Positions 1 to 5,064 of a stretch of DNA of 10,879 bases are shown piece by piece. The stretch is from Bacteroides sp. CAG:545 (lineage in GTDB: Bacteria > Bacteroidota > Bacteroidia > Bacteroidales > UBA932), in the NCBI GenBank assembly GCA_000432515.1, contig HF996003.1, positions 576 to 11,454 on the forward strand, given 5' to 3'. Each line of letters opens with the position of its first letter. The first letter of the stretch is position 1. The translations under genes were made by a program, and so were the position numbers. The notes below the pieces were generated by a model, which saw nothing but the letters and a program-made list of their open reading frames with translations, was not told where the DNA came from and made no database searches.

Positions 1-1
1 C

Positions 2-643
2 CTTTCAGCAGGACACATCACCCCTGTTTATTATTCCATTCTTGCGCGCCGCGGATACTTCCCGGTAGCAGAACTCGCTACATTCAGACAGTTCGGCAGC
101 AGACTTCAAGGCCATCCTTCAGTAGAAAAAGAACTTCCTGGCATTACCCAGGCTTCAGGTTCTTTGGGACAGGGACTTTCTGCAGCCGCCGGTGCAGCTC
201 TCGGAAAGAAACTTGACGGTGAGAACAATTTCGTCTATGTCCTGTGCGGCGATGGTGAGAGCGAGGAAGGACAGATCTGGGAGGCAGGAATGTTCGCTGT
301 CCACCACAAACTGGACAACCTTATCGCCATGACCGACTGGAACGGACAGCAGATAGACGGCACTGTAGCCTCTGTGGCAGGAGAAGGCGACCTTGAAGAG
401 AAATGGAAAGCTTTCGGATGGAACACCATCGTAGCTGACGGACACGATTTCGAGGCTATCGCAGATGCATTCGCAAAAGCGAAGGCAAACAAGGGATGCC
501 CTACTATGATTCTGTTCAAAACCGATATGGGCCACGGCATTGACTTTATGGCAGGCACTTGCAAATGGCACGGAAAGGCTCCTTCACAGGAACAGTGCGA
601 AGCAGCACTTTCTCAGCTCAAAGAGACTCTTGGAGACTATTAA
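2..643 (+). CDS. Transketolase, N-terminal (TPP-binding) subunit, partial at 5' end
   Basis: This is the pyrophosphate-binding half of a two-gene transketolase, a cytoplasmic enzyme of the non-oxidative pentose phosphate pathway that moves two-carbon units between sugar phosphates. The frame is open from base 2, and 213 codons are visible before TAA. Split N-subunits are usually about 270-285 residues, so roughly 60-70 residues lie outside the window. The thiamine-diphosphate/metal motif is clear: CGDGESEEGQIWEAG around visible residues 82-96, then DNLIAMTDWN ending in the metal-binding Asn at visible residue 114. Upstream, ITQASGSLGQGLS matches the family's conserved glycine-rich segment. 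A TTG at 164 is an internal Leu codon, not a start. The partner subunit begins 18 bp downstream on the same strand, so the two are surely cotranscribed. Identity is secure; the true start is not visible. Confidence 0.95.
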   Translation, partial: LSAGHITPVYYSILARRGYFPVAELATFRQFGSRLQGHPSVEKELPGITQASGSLGQGLSAAAGAALGKKLDGENNFVYVLCGDGESEEGQIWEAGMFAVHHKLDNLIAMTDWNGQQIDGTVASVAGEGDLEEKWKAFGWNTIVADGHDFEAIADAFAKAKANKGCPTMILFKTDMGHGIDFMAGTCKWHGKAPSQEQCEAALSQLKETLGDY

Positions 644-661
644 TATTAACTGATTTCTATT

Positions 662-1615
662 ATGACAAAATATACAGATACAGGAAAGAAAGACACCAGA
701 AGCGGTTTTGGTGCAGGTCTTTATGAGGCTGGAAAAGCAGACTCCAGAGTTGTAGCTCTTACAGCCGACCTCAAGGGCTCCCTCAAGATGGACGCTTTTG
801 CCAATGATTTCCCAGAGAGATTCATCCAGTGCGGTATCGCCGAAGCCAATATGATCGGTGCTGCTGCCGGACTTGCAATCACCGGCAAGATTCCTTTCGC
901 AGGCTCTTTCGCAGAGTTCGTTACAGGCCGAGTTTACGACCAGATCCGTCAGGAAGTCGCTTATGGTGAGACCAATGTGAAGATTGCAGCATCCCATGCA
1001 GGCATCACCCTTGGAGAGGATGGCGCGACACACCAGACAATGGAAGACATTGCCCTTATGCGCGCGCTCCCGGGCATGGTGGTCCTGAACCCTTGCGACT
1101 ACAACCAGACAAAGGCTGCCACCATCGCCGCAGCCAAATACAACGGCCCTGTTTACCTTCGTTTCGGACGCCCGTCAGTTCCTAACTTCACACCGGCCGA
1201 CGCTCCGTTCGAAATCGGCAAGGCATACGTTATGAATGAAGGCAAAGACGTGACTATCATCGCTACAGGCCATCTGGTATGGGAATCGCTTCAGGCTGCT
1301 GAACTCCTTGAGAGCGAAGGCATCTGCGCAGAAGTCATTGACATCGCCACCATCAAACCTCTCGATGAGGCTGCTGTGGTAGCTTCTGTCCTCAAGACAA
1401 AGGCTGTGGTAGTGGCTGAGGAGCACAATATGGCTGGCGGACTTGGCGAATTGATCGCTGGTGTTCTCGCAGCAAAGGCACCGGCTCCGATGGAGTTCAT
1501 AAATGGCGGAGACCGTTTCGGAGAGTCCGGAACACCAGCCAAGCTTATGGCTTCATACGGACTTGATGCCGAGCATATTGCCGAAGCAGCAAAGAGGGCT
1601 ATCTTCCGCAAATAA
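662..1615 (+). CDS. Transketolase, C-terminal subunit
   Basis: This 317-residue protein holds the pyrimidine-binding and C-terminal domains of transketolase and completes the enzyme begun by the gene 18 bp upstream. Visible family marks are ALTADLKGS at 32-40 and CGIAEANMIGAAAGLA starting at residue 57; Glu61 is the expected cofactor-activating glutamate. The segment SHAGITLGEDGATHQTMED is the substrate/cofactor loop, and YLRFGRPSVP follows it. The last third (VTIIATGHLVWESLQAAELL onward) matches the transketolase C-terminal domain. Length is normal for a split C-subunit. The ATG at 662 has no Shine-Dalgarno sequence, as is usual in Bacteroidota. In this family a paralogous role in DXP synthesis would be the main alternative, but the separate-subunit arrangement argues for transketolase. 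No terminator is seen before the sigma factor gene 29 bp downstream. Confidence 0.95.
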   Translation: MTKYTDTGKKDTRSGFGAGLYEAGKADSRVVALTADLKGSLKMDAFANDFPERFIQCGIAEANMIGAAAGLAITGKIPFAGSFAEFVTGRVYDQIRQEVAYGETNVKIAASHAGITLGEDGATHQTMEDIALMRALPGMVVLNPCDYNQTKAATIAAAKYNGPVYLRFGRPSVPNFTPADAPFEIGKAYVMNEGKDVTIIATGHLVWESLQAAELLESEGICAEVIDIATIKPLDEAAVVASVLKTKAVVVAEEHNMAGGLGELIAGVLAAKAPAPMEFINGGDRFGESGTPAKLMASYGLDAEHIAEAAKRAIFRK

Positions 1616-1644
1616 CCCTCCTGACCGGGAGACATCGGGCATTG

Positions 1645-2184
1645 ATGCAGGATGACGAAATAATCCGGCTGTACCGCAGCGGTGACAGGGAAAGGGCATT
1701 TTCAGAGATAGTCAAATCCTACAGTGAAAGACTTTTCTGGTATGTCCGCCGCTTCGTGTGCTGCCACGAAGATGCCGATGATCTGATTCAGGAGATATTC
1801 ATAAAAGTGTGGGCCGCACTTCCTTCTTTCAGGGAGGAGGCGCGGCTTTATACGTGGATATACAGGATTGCCACCAATGAGACGCTGAACTTCCTGCGGA
1901 AACAGAAAGTCAGGGCAGCATTGACCTTCAAGAGCATTGACTCGGAAATGGAGCGGAAAATCGACGAAGACCCTTATTTCAACGGCGACGCTGCACAGAG
2001 GGCTCTTATGAAAGCCGTGCAGAAACTGCCCGAAAAACAGCGTGTCGTATTTTCACTCAGGTATTTCGAGGACATGAAATATGAGGATATCGCCAAACTT
2101 ACCGGCACCACGGTCGGTGCACTGAAGGCATCTTACCACATCGCATACGAAAAAATCAAGGAGCAACTTGACTTTTCGTTATGA
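1645..2184 (+). CDS. ECF-type RNA polymerase sigma-70 factor
   Basis: This is a group IV (extracytoplasmic function) sigma factor of 179 residues, which directs RNA polymerase to a small regulon. Sigma region 2 spans roughly residues 18-88; the core-binding and -10 recognition stretch shows DADDLIQEIFIKVW and TWIYRIATNETLNFLRK. A short linker leads to region 4 at about 125-176 with LPEKQRVVFSLRYFEDMKYE and the helix-turn-helix EDIAKLTGTTVGALKASYH. A TTG lies immediately before the ATG, but the ATG at 1645 is preferred. The gene starts 29 bp after the transketolase, so it may share its transcript or have its own promoter, which I could not find. It is followed by a single-pass membrane protein and a periplasmic protein on the same strand, the usual layout of a sigma factor with its regulator. 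The regulon is unknown. Confidence 0.93.
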   Translation: MQDDEIIRLYRSGDRERAFSEIVKSYSERLFWYVRRFVCCHEDADDLIQEIFIKVWAALPSFREEARLYTWIYRIATNETLNFLRKQKVRAALTFKSIDSEMERKIDEDPYFNGDAAQRALMKAVQKLPEKQRVVFSLRYFEDMKYEDIAKLTGTTVGALKASYHIAYEKIKEQLDFSL

Positions 2185-2362
2185 GACGTGTCTAATAAGT
2201 AACATGAAAATAATAAGTTGCCTCAGATTAAGAGAAGATTTCCGAGGATAGATCTGTTTTCGAAGAAGGAGTGTGCCGGTGGCACATGACTGATGAGAAA
2301 ACAGATATAGACCGAAAAGATTCCTTAAGATGATGCAGGTTATTTTTTGAAGGTTACTAAAT
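2185..2362 (+). other. 178-bp gap between sigma factor and membrane protein, no intact gene
   Basis: All three plus-strand frames are interrupted. ATGA at 2181 overlaps the sigma stop as a coupled downstream gene would, but gives only MRRV before a stop. A second ATG at 2204 gives 15 codons. Another frame is open for about 25 codons from 2203 without an ATG, and a 15-codon ATG frame begins at 2286. A perfect 6-bp inverted repeat, TGTGCC-GGT-GGCACA, lies at 2272-2286 without a T-run after it. TATTTTTTG at 2341-2349 resembles a -7 element with one extra T. I read this as an untranslated leader or an eroded small gene. Confidence 0.4.
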
Positions 2363-2767
2363 ATGGACCGAAAAATAATAGTGTCTATGAAACAGAAAAC
2401 AAATCCATACAGTACTCCGGAAGGATACTTTGAGCACTTGGAGACCAAGCTTTCAGCTATCCCCGAGCAGATGTCCGGTGTCTCAACGATGGACAGGATC
2501 AGACCATATCTGGCTCTTGCTGCAGCGTTTCTTTTCATTGTCACTTGCGGAACAGCCCTCCTCAGAAAGACAGTCGGCACCCTGGACGACCAGGACATTT
2601 CCACATTGGACAAGATACAGCTCGCTGACATGGTGCCGGTAACAGAGCCGGACCTTATCTACCAGACAACTGAAACAGAAGAACTTACAACAGCAGACAT
2701 AACTGCCTACCTGATATATTCCGGAACAACCTTAGAACACATCGAATATTATGAGCAGAATGAATAG
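2363..2767 (+). CDS. Small single-pass membrane protein downstream of the sigma factor (putative anti-sigma or sensor)
   Basis: A 134-residue protein. The N-terminal cytoplasmic part has NPYSTPEGYFEHLETKL at residues 14-30; a short Pro-Glu-Gly-Tyr-Phe segment like this is common at the start of small membrane proteins encoded after ECF sigma factors in Bacteroidota (recalled from family knowledge). One hydrophobic helix spans about residues 49-67 (YLALAAAFLFIVTCGTALL) and is followed by a basic RK. The rest is an acidic, Thr-rich segment expected outside the membrane. No zinc-binding anti-sigma (HXXXCXXC) motif is present, so direct sigma inhibition is inference from gene order. An in-frame ATG at 2387 would remove eight residues and begin just before the conserved part; it is a good alternative start. 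The 3' end overlaps the next gene by 17 bp, implying translational coupling. Confidence 0.72.
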   Translation: MDRKIIVSMKQKTNPYSTPEGYFEHLETKLSAIPEQMSGVSTMDRIRPYLALAAAFLFIVTCGTALLRKTVGTLDDQDISTLDKIQLADMVPVTEPDLIYQTTETEELTTADITAYLIYSGTTLEHIEYYEQNE

Positions 2768-3233
2768 TTTTATGACAATCCTGGTAGCGGCGCTGTTTAC
2801 ATTGACAGGAACCGCTTCCTTCGCGGACAACTCGAACAAATGCGATTGGCAGGAAAAGATGAAAACCGAGAAAATCGCGTTTCTGACGTCAGCGATGGAC
2901 CTCACCCCTGCTGAAGCCGAGAAGTTCTGGCCTGTTTACAACGACATGGAGAACGAGCGCAGGGCCTCATTCAAGAAAAACATGGTGGCGTTCATGGCAT
3001 TGGACGAAGGCCTGAAAGCCGGACTGCCGGAAAAGGAAATATCGGTATTGGTCAATAATTATGTCAATGCCATTAAACTTTCCAGAGCAGTGGAGGCCAA
3101 GTACACGCCTTCTTTCCTGAAAATCCTGTCAGCCGAGAAAGTAGGGAAAATGTTCGTGGCAGAAGAAGAATTCAGAAGACAACAGATTGGTCGGTGGAAT
3201 GACGGCCGAAAGCCAGTTCAGCCGAAAAGATAA
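2751..3233 (+). CDS. Periplasmic LTxxQ/Spy-like helical protein
   Basis: A 160-residue exported protein. Residues 1-25 are a signal peptide with a hydrophobic core (FMTILVAALFTLTGTASFA) and an Ala-X-Ala-type cleavage region before DNS. The mature part is charged and mostly helical. It holds two LTxxQ-like segments: MDLTPAEAEKFWPVYNDME near residues 49-67 and KILSAEKVGKMFVAEEEFRR near the end. This pattern resembles Spy/CpxP periplasmic chaperone-sensors and related Bacteroidota proteins. Placed after an ECF sigma factor and a membrane protein, it probably senses or buffers envelope stress; that role is inferred. An in-frame ATG at 2760 would give a start at MNSFM and still keep the signal peptide. 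The C-terminus is basic (RKPVQPKR). The gene overlaps its upstream neighbour by 17 bp and the opposing trmN6 gene by 16 bp. Confidence 0.78.
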   Translation: MSRMNSFMTILVAALFTLTGTASFADNSNKCDWQEKMKTEKIAFLTSAMDLTPAEAEKFWPVYNDMENERRASFKKNMVAFMALDEGLKAGLPEKEISVLVNNYVNAIKLSRAVEAKYTPSFLKILSAEKVGKMFVAEEEFRRQQIGRWNDGRKPVQPKR

Positions 3234-3982
3234 AAATCTTTCACAAGGGAAATGTACTCATCGGTATATTTCCCTTTTTCCATTATTGTAAGCATCTGAG
3301 TCCTGCACTCACAAGGCGCAGTGACAAACGTGGCGATAAAGCGCTTGGGCTGCTTCCTCTCCACAGTCCGCACCCGCAGAAGATGACTCAAATGCAGTCC
3401 GCACATTCTCGCATACCGGAGCGCAGCAAACTCCTGGTCTGACGGCAATACCACAGAAAGCCGCCCCGTCGCTGACAGATGGCGCGCAGCGAACTCCATC
3501 ACCTCCCGATACGAAAGCGAACCCTGCGGCAGATCCGTATGCCTCGCCACAGCCTTTTTTCCGTCAGGATTTGTCAATGAAGAATCATAATATGGAGGAT
3601 TCGAGACAATGATGTCGAATGCTTCAGAAGCAGTCCCCTCAAGCCTGACTTCCAGGCTCTCCAAGCTGATCTCCTCCGCTGTCAATGCCTCCGCCCATTC
3701 AGAAGACGCAAAATTGTCAGCAGATTCCGCCGCCGCATCAGGGTCAATGTCAATGCCCAGAATCCTCAACGGCCGCATCCGGGACGCCTGTTCCGTATCT
3801 GCCGTCAGGCGCTGAGCCAGCATCAATGCTATCACGCCTGTGCCCGTACCGATATCCAGCACCCTGCAATCAGTATCGCAGACCGGCACTACCGCTCCGA
3901 GCAGCACCCCGTCCGTATTGACTTTCATTGCAGAGCGTTCGTTTCTTACCGAGAACCGCTTGAATCTGAAACTATTTTCCAT
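3218..3982 (-). CDS. trmN6: tRNA1(Val) (adenine(37)-N6)-methyltransferase-like protein
   Basis: A 254-residue SAM-dependent methyltransferase of the TrmN6/YfiC family, which in E. coli adds a methyl group to N6 of A37 in tRNA-Val. The N-terminal signature FRFKRFSVRNERSAMKVNTD followed by GVLLGA is characteristic. The SAM-binding loop VLDIGTGTGVIAL is at residues 41-53, the acidic end of strand 2 (ILGIDIDPDA) at 74-83, and the catalytic SNPPYYDSSL at 127-136. NPPY is the mark of enzymes methylating exocyclic amino groups. The protein is somewhat longer than the roughly 245-residue E. coli enzyme, mainly in the 60-70 and 95-120 loops. Its ATG overlaps the end of lolD by 11 bp, so the two form an operon. 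Its 3' end overlaps the opposing periplasmic-protein gene by 16 bp. The exact tRNA substrate in this organism is not known. Confidence 0.9.
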   Translation of the reverse strand: MENSFRFKRFSVRNERSAMKVNTDGVLLGAVVPVCDTDCRVLDIGTGTGVIALMLAQRLTADTEQASRMRPLRILGIDIDPDAAAESADNFASSEWAEALTAEEISLESLEVRLEGTASEAFDIIVSNPPYYDSSLTNPDGKKAVARHTDLPQGSLSYREVMEFAARHLSATGRLSVVLPSDQEFAALRYARMCGLHLSHLLRVRTVERKQPKRFIATFVTAPCECRTQMLTIMEKGKYTDEYISLVKDFYLFG

Positions 3983-4634
3983 CTACGAAAAGGCCGTCTT
4001 TCATGTACAATGTCCTGTCACACATTTTCGCCAAATCCGGGTCATGTGTGACGATCACTATCGTCTGACCAAACTCATCCCTGAGCTTGAAGAACAGAGC
4101 GTGCAAATCCGCCTTCGTCACACTGTCGAGATTGCCGGAAGGCTCATCGGCAAACAGCACTGAAGGCTTGTTCACCAGTGCTCTTGCGATTGCAACTCTC
4201 TGCTGCTCACCACCTGACAACTCTGACGGCTTATGGGAATACCGCTGCGAAAGGCCCAATGTATCGAGCAGGCTCATCGCCTCAGACTTCGCCGCCTTCT
4301 CAGATTTGCCGGCAATAAGAGCCGGAATCATCACATTTTCCACAGCCGTAAACTCAGGAAGAAGATGATGGAACTGAAACACGAAACCGATTTTCCGGTT
4401 TCTGAACGCGCTTATCGCCTTGCGGTCCAGCCCGAGCACGTCAATGCCGTCTATCACAAGGCTTCCGCCGTCCGGCGAGGACAATGTCCCGAGTATCTGG
4501 AGCAATGTGGACTTGCCCGCCCCCGATGCGCCCATTATGGACACCACTTCAGATTTTTCCGCCTGGAAATCAATGCCCTTCAGCACTTTCAGGCTGCCGA
4601 ACGATTTCTGGATATTTTTAGCTTCTATCATCAT
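3972..4634 (-). CDS. lolD: LolD-type ABC transporter ATP-binding protein
   Basis: A 220-residue ATPase subunit of the MacB/LolD class; LolD powers release of outer-membrane lipoproteins from the inner membrane. All ABC motifs are present: Walker A GASGAGKST at 35-43, Q-loop FVFQFHHLLPEFTAVENV from about 84, signature LSGGEQQR at 139-146, Walker B VLFADEPSGNLD at 159-170 with Glu164, and the switch His197 in VTHD. FQFHHLLPEFTA is the typical LolD form. The frame is open upstream to 4706, but the extra 24 residues do not look like protein of this family and family members start near MIEAKNI. The ATG at 4634 (or the next one at 4631) is therefore chosen. No permease gene (lolC/E) is adjacent, which is common in Bacteroidota. 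It is transcribed first, ahead of trmN6. A MacB- or FtsE-like role is less likely. Confidence 0.88.
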   Translation of the reverse strand: MMIEAKNIQKSFGSLKVLKGIDFQAEKSEVVSIMGASGAGKSTLLQILGTLSSPDGGSLVIDGIDVLGLDRKAISAFRNRKIGFVFQFHHLLPEFTAVENVMIPALIAGKSEKAAKSEAMSLLDTLGLSQRYSHKPSELSGGEQQRVAIARALVNKPSVLFADEPSGNLDSVTKADLHALFFKLRDEFGQTIVIVTHDPDLAKMCDRTLYMKDGLFVDGK

Positions 4635-4645
4635 ACTCCATACTG

Positions 4646-4678
4646 AGGTTCCACAAATAGAACCTTCAAATGTTGAAG
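4646..4678 (-). promoter_or_regulatory. Two tandem inverted repeats in the lolD leader
   Basis: Just upstream of the lolD start lie AGGTTC (4646-4651) with GAACCT (4660-4665), separated by 8 bp, and immediately beside them CTTCAA-ATG-TTGAAG (4664-4678), a perfect 6-bp repeat with a 3-bp spacer. The two share bases 4664-4665, so only one hairpin could form fully at a time. They lie 12-44 bp upstream of the start codon. A role as operator or leader RNA structure is inferred. I found no exact TAnnTTTG element for lolD; TCTATTTG and AACATTTG on the minus strand here each miss by one base. Confidence 0.4.
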
Positions 4679-4761
4679 TTAATGCTTTTCTCCCTAAAAC
4701 CGCCAAGATTTCCTTTCAAATGGACGGAAAATTGCCCGAAATCTCGATTTTTCGTGAAAAA

Positions 4762-4793
4762 TTTTGGAAAGTCGAAAATTAGGCGTATATTTG
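4762..4793 (+). promoter_or_regulatory. Bacteroides-type promoter of tRNA-Pro
   Basis: TTTTG at 4762-4766 (-33 element) and TATATTTG at 4786-4793 (-7 element) are separated by exactly 19 bp and match the TTTG / TAnnTTTG consensus. Transcription would start near 4800, about 59 bp before the tRNA. The leader contains a small hairpin CAGAA/TTCTG (4805-4820) and is presumably removed by tRNA processing. Confidence 0.8.
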
Positions 4794-4858
4794 CAGTCCC
4801 ATTCAGAAGAACGATTCTGTAATCGGGACCTTAGGAGAAAATCCGAGGGTTTGTTTAT

Positions 4859-4932
4859 CGGGGTGTGGCGCAGTTGGCTAGCGCATCTGGTTTGGGACCA
4901 GAGGGTCCTGTGTTCGAGTCACAGTACCCCGA
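4859..4932 (+). tRNA. tRNA-Pro (anticodon UGG)
   Basis: A complete 74-nt cloverleaf. The acceptor stem is CGGGGTG (4859-4865) with TACCCCG (4925-4931), including one G-U pair next to the body. The D arm is GCGC/GCGC. The anticodon stem is TCTGG/CCAGA, with loop TTTGGGA holding TGG at 4893-4895. The variable loop is GGGTC. The T arm is CTGTG/CACAG with loop TTCGAGT. The discriminator is A4932. The 3' CCA is not encoded (ACAG follows), so it must be added by nucleotidyltransferase. G37 follows the anticodon, as in other tRNA-Pro. It has its own promoter and terminator. Confidence 0.97.
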
Positions 4933-4939
4933 CAGTAGA

Positions 4940-4973
4940 GCGGATGATTCATCGCGAGTCGTCCGCTTTTTTT
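4940..4973 (+). terminator. Intrinsic terminator of tRNA-Pro
   Basis: GCGGATGATT (4940-4949) pairs with AGTCGTCCGC (4957-4966) over 10 bp, using two G-U pairs, around a 7-nt loop. Seven T residues follow (4967-4973). It begins 8 bp after the tRNA. Confidence 0.88.
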
Positions 4974-5025
4974 AGCCCCATGCCACCGTGAGGGTAGGCG
5001 TAATCCGCTTACTGACAAAGAAAAG

Positions 5026-5060
5026 AAGAGGCTGCCCCATCATGGAGCAGCCTCTTTTTT
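5026..5060 (-). terminator. Intrinsic terminator after the alpha-galactosidase, possibly bidirectional
   Basis: AAGAGGCTGC (5026-5035) and GCAGCCTCTT (5047-5056) form a perfect 10-bp stem with an 11-nt loop. On the minus strand it begins 8 bp after the alpha-galactosidase stop and is followed by the T-rich run CTTTTCTTTG. On the plus strand it is followed by six Ts (5055-5060), so it could also stop plus-strand read-through from tRNA-Pro. Confidence 0.85.
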
Positions 5061-5064
5061 ATAA

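Noticed and set aside
235..571. Minus-strand frames opposite the transketolase N-subunit
   Set aside because: They are shadows of a strongly recognised gene on the plus strand.
1616..1641. Possible terminator between transketolase and sigma factor (CTCC/GGAG)
   Set aside because: The stem is only about 4 bp and no T-run follows.
3743..3755. Tandem copy of the heptamer as a local direct repeat
   Set aside because: The two overlapping copies simply encode Ile-Asp-Ile-Asp at the SAM-binding acidic strand of TrmN6; alone this is not a repeat array, although it counts toward the dispersed motif.
4635..4706. 24-codon N-terminal extension of lolD
   Set aside because: LolD proteins begin close to the MIEAKNI segment, and the extension covers the inverted repeats of the leader and has no family resemblance.
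4764..4991. 75-codon plus-strand frame across tRNA-Pro
   Set aside because: It runs through the promoter, tRNA and terminator, so it is a chance open frame.
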